Source of the DNA: CAYSJU01 sp964431495
GTDB lineage: Bacteria > Omnitrophota > Gorgyraeia > Tantalellales > Tantalellaceae
DNA length: 64,000 nt
Assembly (NCBI GenBank): GCA_964431495.1
Contig: CAYSJU010000008.1
Span: forward strand, 1 to 64,000
Reading direction: 5' to 3'
Position 1 is the stretch's first letter. Every line of letters begins with the position of its first letter. This document shows, piece by piece, positions 32,039 to 41,865 of the stretch. The translations under genes were made by a program, and so were the position numbers. A model generated the notes under the pieces. It did no database searches and was not told the DNA's origin. It saw only the letters and a program-made list of their open reading frames with translations.

Positions 32039-34684
32039 ATGGGCAATACCCTCACACCCATGATGCGGCAGTATCTCAGCATCAAGGAACAAAACAAAGA
32101 CTCCGTTCTGTTTTTCAGGCTCGGTGATTTTTATGAGATGTTCTTTGATGACGCGAAAGAAGCCAGTCGCATACTCCACATCACCCTGACCTCCAGGGAA
32201 GCGGGAAAAGGGAATAAAGTGCCGATGTGCGGCATCCCTTATCACGCTGCCGACAATTATATAGCCCGGCTTATAAAGAACGGCAGAAAAGTGGCCATAT
32301 GCGAACAGGTGGAAGAACCCGGTCCCGGTAAGAATATCATCAAGAGGGAAATAATCAAGATCATAACACCGGGCACTTTCATGGCCGATGACATACTGGA
32401 TGGGGCTGTTGACAATTACCTGCTTTCTATATACCCTCACAGTGATAATTTCGGCGTCGCTTACGCGGATATATCCACTGGAGATTTCCGCGTTACCGAG
32501 CTAAACAACCGCGAGGACTTTTTCGCCGAACTGTATAAAATATCCCCCTCAGAATGCCTTATACCGGAGAGTTTTTCAAAAGACAGACGTTTCCACGAGA
32601 TAAAGAGCGCCAATCTTGGAGTTATGACCCTGCATGACGACTGGATGTTCGATTATGACGTTTCTTTAAAAGAGATCAAGAACCATTTTTCCGTCCGGGA
32701 CCTGTCCGGGTTCGGGTGCCAGGACATGAAGCTGGCCGTAAGCGCGGCAGGCGCCCTTCTCAAATACCTGAAAAACACCCAGAAGTCAGACCTCAACAAT
32801 ATCGGCGCGATCAACACTTACAGCGTGAGCCAGTTCATGACCCTGGACCGCAATTCCCAGAGAAACCTGGAACTTATACAGAACATGGAGGACCTTTCAC
32901 GAAAAAGCACGCTCCTGGACGTGCTCGATGAGACCGAGACCCCTATGGGGAAAAGACGCCTCAAGAAGTGGATGCTGAACCCGCTCCTGGACATAAAGGA
33001 CATAAAGGCCAGGCTCGAAGCGGTCCAGTATTTTTACGATGACGGAGCAAAGAGAAAGAGCGTCAGAAAGATACTGAAGAGCGTATATGATATCGACAGG
33101 CTTTCCAATAAGGTCAGCCTGGGGTCCGCCAATGCCCGGGATATGGCAGCACTGTCATCTTCTCTCAAAGATGCCAGGGAACTGTGCCGGCACCTGACGG
33201 ATCCCCTGCCGGAAAAACTGGGGAATATAGCGTCCGGCACGGATGATTTTCAGGATGTGGTGTCGTGGATAGACGGATGTATCGTGGTTGATCCTCCGCT
33301 TGTGCTGAAAGAAGGCGGGATAATAAGACCGGGCCATGACCCGGAAGTGGACGAACTGAGAGACTTGATCACGAACGCGAAGGACTGGCTTACGCGCCTG
33401 AAGAAGCGGGAGATCGAGAGGACCGGCATAAATTCCCTTAAGATAGGGTATAACAGGGTCTTCGGCTATTACATAGAGGTCACGAACGCCAATCTGGGAT
33501 CGGTCCCGCAGGATTATATTCGCAAGCAGACGTTGAAAAACGCGGAAAGGTTCATAACGGACGAATTAAAAGAATATGAGTCAAGGATACTGGGAGCGGA
33601 AGAGCGTATAAGATCCGTGGAATACGATATATTCTGCGAACTGCGGGACAAGGTCGGCCTTGAAATAGAACGCCTTAAGAGAACAGCGGACCGGGTGGCT
33701 GATCTGGACGTATTGGCGGCTCTGTCAGAAGCGGCCGTAAAGAACGGGTACAGCCGTCCTGAAGTGAACGCGGGAAGTAGCTTGCGCGTTGTAGACGGGC
33801 GTCATCCCGTGCTTGAAAAGCTGCTCAGGGATAAGGAATTCGTGCCCAATGACGTGAACATGGGAGAAGGAGCGGGGGATATATTCATAATAACCGGTTC
33901 TAACATGGCCGGGAAGTCCACCTATATCCGCCAGGTGGCCTTGATCACCATTATGGCTCAGATGGGGAGTTTTGTGCCCGCCAAAAAAGCGGTTATCGGC
34001 ATTATGGACAGGGTTTTCACCCGGGTGGGGGCGTCTGACAGATTACACAGGGGCATGAGCACTTTTATGGTGGAGATGCTGGAAGCCGCCAATATCCTTA
34101 ACAACGCCACCGGGAAAAGCCTGATCATCCTGGATGAAATAGGAAGGGGGACAAGCACTTTTGACGGGGTATCGATCGCATGGGCTGTCGTGGAACATAT
34201 ATATAAACGTATTCCCGGTGCTAAAGCCCTGTTTGCCACCCATTTCCACGAACTCACCGAGATCTCCCAGATAAGCGATGCCGTCAGGAACTATAACCTT
34301 GCCATACGGGAATGGAAGGATGAGGTGATCTTTCTTTACAAGGTCGTTGAAGGCAACTGTGATGAGAGTTTTGGCATACACGTGGCAAAGATGGCGGGTA
34401 TTCCTAACGGAGTGGTCAAAAGGGCCCGTGAGATACTGAACAACCTGCAGAAGGATTCCCTTCTGGGAAATATACGTACGCGTTTTTCCAGGGAGGAGAA
34501 AAAGAAGGAGAGGCAGTTGAGTTTTTTCGAGCCCGGTGTTATCGAAGATCCCGTTATCCGGAAGATCAGGGAACTGGACGTCGATAATCTGACTCCGGTG
34601 GAAGCGCTGAAGAGGATATCAGAATTCAAGAAAGAAATAGGAGCGGATAAGCATGACAAAGTCAAAGATCCACGTGCTCAGTGA
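32039..34684 (+). CDS. mutS: DNA mismatch repair protein MutS
   Basis: This 881-residue protein recognises mismatches and signals to MutL. The mismatch-reading Phe-X-Glu motif is in GDFYEMF (residues 31-33). The ATPase has Walker A TGSNMAGKST near 620, then FMVEMLEAANILNNAT and DEIGRGTSTFDG. GGAGAGG precedes the ATG at 32039; a TTG at 32021 would add six residues. The end overlaps mutL by 32 bp, showing coupled expression. Confidence 0.97.
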   Translation: MGNTLTPMMRQYLSIKEQNKDSVLFFRLGDFYEMFFDDAKEASRILHITLTSREAGKGNKVPMCGIPYHAADNYIARLIKNGRKVAICEQVEEPGPGKNIIKREIIKIITPGTFMADDILDGAVDNYLLSIYPHSDNFGVAYADISTGDFRVTELNNREDFFAELYKISPSECLIPESFSKDRRFHEIKSANLGVMTLHDDWMFDYDVSLKEIKNHFSVRDLSGFGCQDMKLAVSAAGALLKYLKNTQKSDLNNIGAINTYSVSQFMTLDRNSQRNLELIQNMEDLSRKSTLLDVLDETETPMGKRRLKKWMLNPLLDIKDIKARLEAVQYFYDDGAKRKSVRKILKSVYDIDRLSNKVSLGSANARDMAALSSSLKDARELCRHLTDPLPEKLGNIASGTDDFQDVVSWIDGCIVVDPPLVLKEGGIIRPGHDPEVDELRDLITNAKDWLTRLKKREIERTGINSLKIGYNRVFGYYIEVTNANLGSVPQDYIRKQTLKNAERFITDELKEYESRILGAEERIRSVEYDIFCELRDKVGLEIERLKRTADRVADLDVLAALSEAAVKNGYSRPEVNAGSSLRVVDGRHPVLEKLLRDKEFVPNDVNMGEGAGDIFIITGSNMAGKSTYIRQVALITIMAQMGSFVPAKKAVIGIMDRVFTRVGASDRLHRGMSTFMVEMLEAANILNNATGKSLIILDEIGRGTSTFDGVSIAWAVVEHIYKRIPGAKALFATHFHELTEISQISDAVRNYNLAIREWKDEVIFLYKVVEGNCDESFGIHVAKMAGIPNGVVKRAREILNNLQKDSLLGNIRTRFSREEKKKERQLSFFEPGVIEDPVIRKIRELDVDNLTPVEALKRISEFKKEIGADKHDKVKDPRAQ

Positions 34685-36371
34685 CCAGGTTATCGGGAAA
34701 ATATCGGCCGGAGAGGTCGTGGAACGGCCCGCGTCCGCAGTCAAGGAACTGGTGGAAAACTCGATAGATGCCGGCGCTGACAGCATCCGGATAGATATCC
34801 AGGACGCGGGGCAGTCCCTTATAAGGGTTGCTGATAACGGGGAAGGAATGTCAGATGAGGACGTGAAAAGCGCATGCATGCGGCACGCTACCAGCAAGAT
34901 AGAGGATATTAAAGACCTTGAGGATATCACTACCATGGGATTCCGGGGAGAGGCCCTGGCAAGCATTGCCGCGGTCTCGCAGATGGAGATAACGACTTAT
35001 GATGGTTCCGCGGACTCGGCCGTGTATCTTTATCTGGAAGGCGGAGAGATCAGGAAGGCCAGTCCCGCGGCACGCGTCCGGGGGACAACGATCGAGGTCA
35101 GGAACCTTTTCTATAATGTCCCTGCCCGAAGAAAATTTTTAAAAAGAGAAGCAACGGAACTTGCCGCCATTATGGAGACAGCAGGCCGCCTTATACTATC
35201 AAATCCCCATATTGAATTCAAATTGAGCCGGGGCGGGCGGGATCTTTTATACGCGGCCAGGGAGATGGGCATTCTCGAGCGGATACGGCTTGTCATGGGA
35301 GGTGATGTGGCTGACCACATGCTGGAAGTAGCGGCCCCGGACGGGAAATACCGTATATCCGGCTATGTGAGCCGCCCTTCCAATACGCGTAAGGACAAGG
35401 GAGCCCAGATGTTTTTTGTCAATAACAGGTTTGTCAGAAGCAGATTATTGAGCGGATCCATTCAGGACGCTTACACAAGCCTTCTGGAAAGGGGTAGATA
35501 CCCTTCCTGCGTCCTGTCCCTGTCACTGGCTCCCTCCGGATTAGACGTGAACGTGCACCCCACAAAGCTCCTGGTCAAGTTCGATGATGAAAAAGAGGTA
35601 AGAAAAGCCGTTAGAGAAGCGGTGAAAGCCAGGTTTGATGAGATAAAACAGGGCCCTGCCATGGACGAGACCAGTGGTCCGGCTGATGCGCAGGAGGAAT
35701 CCCGGAAAAGGGCCGTTCTTGTGGAGGACAGGGAGGTCCAGTCCGAATTCGCGTATCATATTCCTGAAAAAACAGGGAAAGCCGAAGGTGCAGGGGTTGT
35801 TCATGCGAGGGGGGATCTCTTTCAGATCGACGGCTGTTATATTGTCCGGATAAGGGAGAATATGGTCACCATAACTGACCAGCATGCCGCGCACGAAAGG
35901 ATATTGTACGAGTATTTCAGTAAAGCAGTGGAAAACCGGAACGTTCTGGCACAAAATCTTTTATTCCCGGTAAGGCTTGATCTTTCCGCGGGCGAAGCCG
36001 TTCTTATGGACAAATTGATCGATAAGTTCGGTCTGCTTGGATTCCAGATAGATCTATTTGGCAGGGATTCCTATGTGGTCCAGGCTGCCCCGCCCGTTCT
36101 TAAGGACAGTGACATAAAGACGGTCGTCTATGACGTGCTTTCTGACCTGGCTTCCCACGACCTGGCCAGGATAGACCCTGTTGAGGAACTCGTAAAGTTG
36201 ACATCATGCCGGGCGGCGATAAAGGCGGGGGACAGGCTGAACCAGAGAGAGATGGAGATCCTTTTAGCTGATCTGGACCAGTGCGACCTGCCTTTTACGT
36301 GCCCGCACGGCCGGCCTACTTCATTCGATATCACGGTCGAGGAGATGGAAAAAAGGTTCCGGAGGAAGTAA
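34653..36371 (+). CDS. mutL: DNA mismatch repair protein MutL (endonuclease type)
   Basis: The 572-residue protein has the GHKL ATPase motifs KELVENSIDAGAD and DNGEGM, and GFRGEALASIAAVS. The C-terminal domain has the metal-binding endonuclease motif DQHAAHERILYE near residue 409 and CPHGRP near 549. This MutL should therefore nick DNA itself, as in bacteria lacking MutH. It starts inside the end of mutS. Confidence 0.96.
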   Translation: MTKSKIHVLSDQVIGKISAGEVVERPASAVKELVENSIDAGADSIRIDIQDAGQSLIRVADNGEGMSDEDVKSACMRHATSKIEDIKDLEDITTMGFRGEALASIAAVSQMEITTYDGSADSAVYLYLEGGEIRKASPAARVRGTTIEVRNLFYNVPARRKFLKREATELAAIMETAGRLILSNPHIEFKLSRGGRDLLYAAREMGILERIRLVMGGDVADHMLEVAAPDGKYRISGYVSRPSNTRKDKGAQMFFVNNRFVRSRLLSGSIQDAYTSLLERGRYPSCVLSLSLAPSGLDVNVHPTKLLVKFDDEKEVRKAVREAVKARFDEIKQGPAMDETSGPADAQEESRKRAVLVEDREVQSEFAYHIPEKTGKAEGAGVVHARGDLFQIDGCYIVRIRENMVTITDQHAAHERILYEYFSKAVENRNVLAQNLLFPVRLDLSAGEAVLMDKLIDKFGLLGFQIDLFGRDSYVVQAAPPVLKDSDIKTVVYDVLSDLASHDLARIDPVEELVKLTSCRAAIKAGDRLNQREMEILLADLDQCDLPFTCPHGRPTSFDITVEEMEKRFRRK

Positions 36372-36381
36372 AGGAGTTGTC

Positions 36382-37020
36382 GTGGATACGAAGACCGCCA
36401 ATAAGATATACGGGATACTGAGCAAAGAGTATCCAGCGGGTGTTACGGCCCTCTCGCATAAGAACGCTCTGGAACTCCTGGTGGCCACGGTGCTGTCAGC
36501 CCAGTGTACGGACAAGCGCGTGAACATTGTGACAAAAGATCTGTTCAAAAAATACAGAACAACTAAAGATTACGCCAAGGCTTCGCCTTCTGTATTTGAA
36601 AAGGAGATCAGGTCGACCGGATTTTACAAGAACAAGGCAAAAAACATAATCGCGGCGGCCGGAAAGATCATTGACGAATTCGGTGGAAAGGTCCCGGACA
36701 ACATGGATGATCTTATCAAGCTTCCTGGAGTTGCCCGGAAGACCGCCAATATAGTCCTTTTCCACGCGTTTGGGAAGAATGAAGGCATAGCCGTTGATAC
36801 GCACGTGAAAAGGGTAAGCGGAAGGTTGGGCCTCACAGATAATACCGATCCTGTAAAGATAGAACAGGACCTGATGAGACTTTTTGACAGGAAAAAATGG
36901 GGTACACTGTCAAACCTTCTGATCGAACACGGCCGCGATATATGCGACGCGCGAAAACCTTTATGTTCAGAATGTTCCCTGAAAAGTCTTTGTCCGTCAG
37001 CAGGGCAGAGTAAAAATTAG
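36382..37020 (+). CDS. nth: Endonuclease III
   Basis: The 212-residue DNA glycosylase/AP lyase starts with GTG after AAAGGAG. It has the helix-hairpin-helix LPGVARKTANIVL with the catalytic Lys, the Asp in AVDTHVKRVS, and the [4Fe-4S] ligands in CDARKPLCSECSLKSLC (C-X6-C-X2-C-X5-C). It removes oxidised pyrimidines. It is 10 bp after mutL, so a repair operon mutS-mutL-nth is likely. Confidence 0.96.
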   Translation: MDTKTANKIYGILSKEYPAGVTALSHKNALELLVATVLSAQCTDKRVNIVTKDLFKKYRTTKDYAKASPSVFEKEIRSTGFYKNKAKNIIAAAGKIIDEFGGKVPDNMDDLIKLPGVARKTANIVLFHAFGKNEGIAVDTHVKRVSGRLGLTDNTDPVKIEQDLMRLFDRKKWGTLSNLLIEHGRDICDARKPLCSECSLKSLCPSAGQSKN

Positions 37021-37030
37021 GGGATACCCA

Positions 37031-37064
37031 CTTCCACCTACGAGGTGGGTGCAAGGTGGGTGTA
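37031..37064 (+). repeat. Family F repeat, copy 1 (CCACCTACGAGGTGG)
   Basis: TTCCACCTACGAGGTGGG is a short palindrome followed by the partial repeat GCAAGGTGGGTG. The same palindrome occurs at 51449, inside the lipB coding region. Confidence 0.75.
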
Positions 37065-37078
37065 ATTATAATCATGTC

Positions 37079-37888
37079 ATGGATCGACGAATAATTACAA
37101 GTAGATCACGTTTTCTCTTAATCAGCCTGCTTATAACCTGTTTTTCTTTAACTGGTTGTTTTTCCAGGGATACAGGTACCAGTAGCGGGTATTTTGTGCA
37201 GAATATAGTAGACGGGGACACGATCGAGCTTGCGAACGGCAGGCGCGTCCGCTATATAGGGATCGACACGCCTGAGACCATGAGGCGCACGGAAGCAAGC
37301 TGGCAATACGATCCCGAACCCTTTTCCGCAAAGGCAAAAGACCTTAACAGGGACCTTGTTTTCAGGAGAATGGTGCGCCTTGAATTTGACGTGAATAAAG
37401 AGGACAAATACGGGCGCTGGCTGGCATATGTATACACGGATAATGATGTTATGGCTAATTTAGAGCTGGTCAGAAAAGGTCTTGCCACCATCTATACTTT
37501 TCCCCCGAATGTTAAATACATGGATGCTTTCCTTGAGGCACAGGAAGAAGCCCGGCGGAATAAAAGCGGGATGTGGGGCGCGCTTAGAGTTATATCTCCG
37601 GCGGAGGCGAAGGATAATATTGGGAAATTTCAACTTGTTAAAGGCAGGGTCTCCAGCATTTCCGCGACTCGGAGAATGATCTTCCTCCATTTTGGACAGG
37701 ACCGTGAAAACACACTAACAGCGGTTATATTTACCGGAAATCTTATGCTTTTCAGGGGAAAGGGAATAGATCCCACCAGCTACTACAGCGATAAAAATGT
37801 TGAGCTTTTCGGTAAGATAAAATACAGGAACGGTCCGCAGATAATCATTGATAATCCCTCCCAGATAAAGGTGCTTGAGAACGAATAA
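37079..37888 (+). CDS. Staphylococcal-nuclease-like lipoprotein
   Basis: The 269-residue protein starts MDRRIITSRSRFLLISLL, a signal peptide with lipobox LTGC (Cys27). The thermonuclease domain follows: VDGDTIELANGRRVRYIGID with its Asp, then TPE, and EFDVNKEDKYGRWLAYVY with the second Arg. The catalytic Asp, Arg, Glu and Arg pattern appears complete, so it is probably an active, calcium-dependent, membrane-anchored nuclease. Residues about 180-269 (GKFQLVKGRVSSIS to the end) look like an added OB-like domain. The start is after the family F repeat. Confidence 0.88.
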   Translation: MDRRIITSRSRFLLISLLITCFSLTGCFSRDTGTSSGYFVQNIVDGDTIELANGRRVRYIGIDTPETMRRTEASWQYDPEPFSAKAKDLNRDLVFRRMVRLEFDVNKEDKYGRWLAYVYTDNDVMANLELVRKGLATIYTFPPNVKYMDAFLEAQEEARRNKSGMWGALRVISPAEAKDNIGKFQLVKGRVSSISATRRMIFLHFGQDRENTLTAVIFTGNLMLFRGKGIDPTSYYSDKNVELFGKIKYRNGPQIIIDNPSQIKVLENE

Positions 37889-38052
37889 ACATCCCCCATT
37901 AACGCTCTAATCACTTCAAAAACAGGGAAAATACCACTAAAATAGCTAATATTTTGAAAATTCCCTCCACTCGTATTCTAAATTTCCTTATTTAGTGATT
38001 TAGGAGAAAGTAAGCATGGTATGTTAAATGTCAAAAGTAAGATAGGTTTTTA
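37889..38052 (+). other. AT-rich spacer, no gene seen
   Basis: This AT-rich stretch between the nuclease gene and the next promoter contains no plausible coding region. TAAATTTCCTTATTTAGTGA is a weak hairpin candidate near 37979-37998. I see no repeat of the families listed elsewhere. Confidence 0.4.
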
Positions 38053-38081
38053 TTGAAATAACATTTATCTGATGCTATAAT
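38053..38081 (+). promoter_or_regulatory. Sigma-70-type promoter for the 1221-residue lipoprotein
   Basis: TTGAAA (38053-38058), a 17-bp spacer, then TATAAT (38076-38081). Transcription should begin about 38088-38089, only a base or two before the ATG at 38090, and no ribosome-binding site precedes that ATG. The message would be leaderless. Confidence 0.75.
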
Positions 38082-38089
38082 AAAACGCT

Positions 38090-41000
38090 ATGTTACATGT
38101 AAAAAATCATTGTAGAATTTTAGCAGGCATTAGAACAGTTTCTCTGTTTCTGGTCTCCGCCCTTGTTCTGTCCGCTTGTTCATCTTCGCATGCCCTGGCG
38201 CCGTGGGTTGCATCCCAGTCCCCTGTTGTAAAAAGGGAAATACACGCGGCCCTCCAGCGAACTCGGATAGTATACGCGGATTCAGACGATGCCAAGAGTC
38301 TTTTAAAGGCGAACAATTCCGACGCATTACTCCTTTCCTCGGGTAAATATCTTGTCACAAAAGAGACCGCTGATGATGCTATGCGTCTGGTCAGGGCTGT
38401 AGTGCATGAAGACATTGAAACAATGATGCAGATCCTCGAGCAGGATGACAGATACCGCTATAACGGCATAAAGGAGCTTATCCTCAGCAACACCAAGATA
38501 AAGCAATATTACTATGACCTCTGCCACAACGGCAGAGAGCCCCGTCATTTAACACCCGAGCTTTTATTGAATGACATTGTGGCAAAAGCCTTGGAAATAA
38601 TATTCGTCGCGGAAAATGGTTTTGTCGTAAGGGAAGATTACAGGACAGAAGACGAGCGTTTAAAAGAAGCAAGATTCTATTTGGCCATAAAGCCTATGAT
38701 AATGGCGAACAGGCATAACTACTTCGGGGAGGGGCTCTATATTTCGCCGGAAGACTCCAGGATAAGAAGTGAAAGTATACGTACCGCGCTGAATAAAGGC
38801 TTTGTGTTCCATCAGGCAGCCATGCCGGAAGAAGGGGGGAGCGGAGAAATAGTATTGTCATTAGCTGACATAAAGAGAGCCCTGGAACTTGCCGGGATAA
38901 GTCCCCAGGCATTTAAAAATTTAAGATTAAGTGCTGAGCAATTAAAGGCCATAACCGAAACAATAACCGGCAGTGAGAGCAACACCCAGAAAGGAAAAAA
39001 ATTGCTGGACATTCTGCCCGGAATTATTGGCAGAAGGAATATATCCCGCTTCAGGGCTGAACTGGAAGAGATGTATAACGAGATTCACGCGATCACTCCC
39101 GAAGCCGTGGTTGACATAAAACTGCTTTTACACGTTTTTGGATGGGAGCCCGGAGCCATCAACAGGTTAAGTCCCCGGCAGGCAGTATCAGAATTAAAAA
39201 AAGAGGTCGTCAAACATGGTGTAAGCAGGGTTTTGATCGTGCTCATGAATCTACCCGACCTGCAAATGATAGCAAAAAGTTGCATTGAGGGATTGAGTCA
39301 ATATGGGTCATTCAGGCCAACCGGTGTAGGATCTGTCAGCGAGGTGACCAGGAGAGCCGCCGTACAGATACTTCGAAATACGGTGGCGCAGGCAAGGGCA
39401 AAACAGGGAATAGGGGCTGAGCCAAAGAAGAAAGCAACGATCATGATAGAGCCTGACGTGGAGATCCCAGAGCCTTTATATGAGTGCATCCGTAAAGTGA
39501 TCACCATGGATTTCAGGGACCTGGTCCAAGGCGTTGATTATGATTATACCGAAGGCAGAAGCGTGTATATAAAGGTATCCAGGATCCTTGGAAGACCCCT
39601 TGTGATAAAGGGAAAGACTATCAGGGTGATAAAACTCAAGGGGGTTTGTTTTAACTCTGACGATAGAATAGTGCCATATCCGCGGTCACTAACCATTACC
39701 AAAGTATTTTATGGCCCAGATGGGGAGGTTGTGCGTCAAGAAGAAGCGCCGGACAGGCCGACAAACGCCGGTACAATGGATGCGGTAGACAATGAGTTTG
39801 AGCTTATGGATATAGCTTATAAGGGAGGAGCCAGCGTGCCCATGGCGCTTGGGAAAGCCGTTTATGAAGATATTGAATTCCAGGGCAAACAGTTAGGGGT
39901 CCTGATCCTCGGTATAGAAAAGGAGAATGAAAAGGATCTCAGAAGAGCGCTGGCAGATCTGGCGGGAGAGGGCTATCATGTCCCCGATGGTTCTTTCATG
40001 TTCAATTTAGAGCCCGCGAAGACCCGCAGAAATAAAGATAAGATAAATTCTCTCATAAGAAGAACAGGACGAGAGTATAGGAAATTACATAACTGCGGGG
40101 TCATCCAGCACGGGGCCCATGCGCTGAATGTGCTTGTTGCTTCTGACGGCACAGTAAGATTAGAGGATTTTGAAATAGGTGTTAAATTAGAAAATCCGAC
40201 CGTGGCCCAGGATGTGGCGCACAGGCTTAATGATTTTAGGGCGTTCTTTCAGATGCTGGCAGCGAATCTTGATCAAGGATTGATATATGATCTGAAAAAT
40301 ATATATGGGATCAACATTCATCGTGAACTCCTGGCAGGTTATCTGGGGGAATATGCAAGAGAAGGGGCTTTTTCATATGTGGATGATCCTATTGAGATCA
40401 GGAGGGTCGGTGGTGTCCGGCGGTATGTTTATGAATGTAAAATAGGAAGAATTCTGAGCAGATTGCACCATGACAGGGACCACATTAACAGGGATCCATT
40501 ATTGGTCAGCATGAAGGCCCTGGTTGAGGCCGACAGGCGCGCTGCAGGGACACGTGAAAGGACCGCTCCAGGGGGAGAGGAAAGTGTCCCTCTGGATGAG
40601 GTAAGGCGGGTTCTGCTTGAGAACGGCGTTGCCCAAAAGGTCGTTGACGAGCTTAGTGAAGATGAGTTAAGGAGGATAGTGGGGATAGCCAGGAGCGGGG
40701 CAAACCGGGATGAAAAGACAGCGGATCTTTTCACGATACTACATTCGGGCAGGATAAGCAGGAAGAATGCGGATACGGTATTAACCAGGCTGGAGATAAT
40801 GGGGCGAACGCCGGGGCCAGGCGCTCCTGCCGAAGCATTGAGGACGATATATCAGGAATTCGGCTTCAGGGTATTTCACGGGGAAGAATTGTATCCTTTA
40901 AGAAAACCATATGCTTCTTCTACAGTGGATGTGGAAATAAGGATGCTTGAGAAGCTGGGTGTCTTACTGCCTGTAATAAAGGATGAGGATAAGCGAAAGA

Positions 41001-41755
41001 AGTATCACAGATTGAACGAAAGTATAAGAGGGGCCACTTCCGAAGAGACAGAGAACAACATCAGAAACATATATAATATTAAACTTAAGACAAGCAAGCG
41101 GGGCAGGCAACATCCGCTGGACCGCTATTCTATTCCTGATGATAAGATCCCGGCGGTTCGGGAAAGGGTAAAGATAGAGCTTCTTCATAGACATTCAAAG
41201 ATGTCAGACAAGGGCCGGGTTACTGGAGAACAATGTCTTATCAAGGCGTGGAACGGATATGGCTCTCCCGGTTATCAGAAGGGTATGCTCACGCGGATAC
41301 ACAATATAACAGAAAAAGGCCCCTATAAAGTTGATTTCAGGGAAGGGGACTCGCAAGAACTTGTTGATTTCGCGCTTACTAATAAAAATAACACACATGT
41401 AATAACGATATTGCCATACAACAAGTTGACAGAAGAACAGGTTAAAAAATTGATAAATGCAGAAGCGCAGGTCATTTTCATGGATTTTGAAAAAGAAGAG
41501 CTGACCGGCTTTGACCTAAGCCATATAGGGGGCATTATCGCGGCGGGTATTTCTTACCTTAATAATAACGATCTGGCTTTTATGAACATATACAGGCTCC
41601 TTACTGACGATAACGAACATCTTTCTATCACTGTGGAGGAATTCAAGGGAGACCCCACAAAGCTGAAGTTCATCCTCAAACCTGTTGAAATATTAGATGC
41701 CGAGGATCTACGAAATCTCCATAACAGGATGGAACAACTCCTGACCGCAGCATAA
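38090..41755 (+). CDS. 1221-residue lipoprotein with kinase-like motif, unknown function
   Basis: I do not recognise the whole protein. It has a signal peptide with lipobox LSAC (Cys30), then ALAPWVASQSPVVKRE, and a VVHED motif at 104-108. In the middle, GVIQHGAHALNVLVASDG (670-687) followed by RLEDFEIG looks like the catalytic loop and metal-binding Asp of the protein-kinase/aminoglycoside-phosphotransferase fold, preceded by a hinge-like FQGKQLGVLILGIEKEN. The C-terminal 120 residues (VITILPYNKLTEEQ, then AQVIFMDFEKEELTG) look alpha/beta. The neighbour at 42068 shares the LAP and HE marks. The kinase call is inference. Confidence 0.75.
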   Translation: MLHVKNHCRILAGIRTVSLFLVSALVLSACSSSHALAPWVASQSPVVKREIHAALQRTRIVYADSDDAKSLLKANNSDALLLSSGKYLVTKETADDAMRLVRAVVHEDIETMMQILEQDDRYRYNGIKELILSNTKIKQYYYDLCHNGREPRHLTPELLLNDIVAKALEIIFVAENGFVVREDYRTEDERLKEARFYLAIKPMIMANRHNYFGEGLYISPEDSRIRSESIRTALNKGFVFHQAAMPEEGGSGEIVLSLADIKRALELAGISPQAFKNLRLSAEQLKAITETITGSESNTQKGKKLLDILPGIIGRRNISRFRAELEEMYNEIHAITPEAVVDIKLLLHVFGWEPGAINRLSPRQAVSELKKEVVKHGVSRVLIVLMNLPDLQMIAKSCIEGLSQYGSFRPTGVGSVSEVTRRAAVQILRNTVAQARAKQGIGAEPKKKATIMIEPDVEIPEPLYECIRKVITMDFRDLVQGVDYDYTEGRSVYIKVSRILGRPLVIKGKTIRVIKLKGVCFNSDDRIVPYPRSLTITKVFYGPDGEVVRQEEAPDRPTNAGTMDAVDNEFELMDIAYKGGASVPMALGKAVYEDIEFQGKQLGVLILGIEKENEKDLRRALADLAGEGYHVPDGSFMFNLEPAKTRRNKDKINSLIRRTGREYRKLHNCGVIQHGAHALNVLVASDGTVRLEDFEIGVKLENPTVAQDVAHRLNDFRAFFQMLAANLDQGLIYDLKNIYGINIHRELLAGYLGEYAREGAFSYVDDPIEIRRVGGVRRYVYECKIGRILSRLHHDRDHINRDPLLVSMKALVEADRRAAGTRERTAPGGEESVPLDEVRRVLLENGVAQKVVDELSEDELRRIVGIARSGANRDEKTADLFTILHSGRISRKNADTVLTRLEIMGRTPGPGAPAEALRTIYQEFGFRVFHGEELYPLRKPYASSTVDVEIRMLEKLGVLLPVIKDEDKRKKYHRLNESIRGATSEETENNIRNIYNIKLKTSKRGRQHPLDRYSIPDDKIPAVRERVKIELLHRHSKMSDKGRVTGEQCLIKAWNGYGSPGYQKGMLTRIHNITEKGPYKVDFREGDSQELVDFALTNKNNTHVITILPYNKLTEEQVKKLINAEAQVIFMDFEKEELTGFDLSHIGGIIAAGISYLNNNDLAFMNIYRLLTDDNEHLSITVEEFKGDPTKLKFILKPVEILDAEDLRNLHNRMEQLLTAA

Positions 41756-41800
41756 AACAGCACTTTCTTGGATTAAGAATACAATAGTTATATCTTTTTC

Positions 41801-41840
41801 TTGACCTAACAGGAACATATTGATAAAATATGCTTAGCAT
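41801..41840 (+). promoter_or_regulatory. Promoter for the 1637-residue protein, with possible operator
   Basis: TTGACC (41801-41806), 17-bp spacer, TAAAAT (41824-41829). The 11-bp palindrome ATGCTTAGCAT covers 41830-41840, across the expected start point (about 41836). The same motif with one mismatch lies in the marR promoter (60064-60074), so a shared regulator is possible but unproven. Confidence 0.65.
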
Positions 41841-41865
41841 TTTAAACACTAACAGGAAGGTCATA

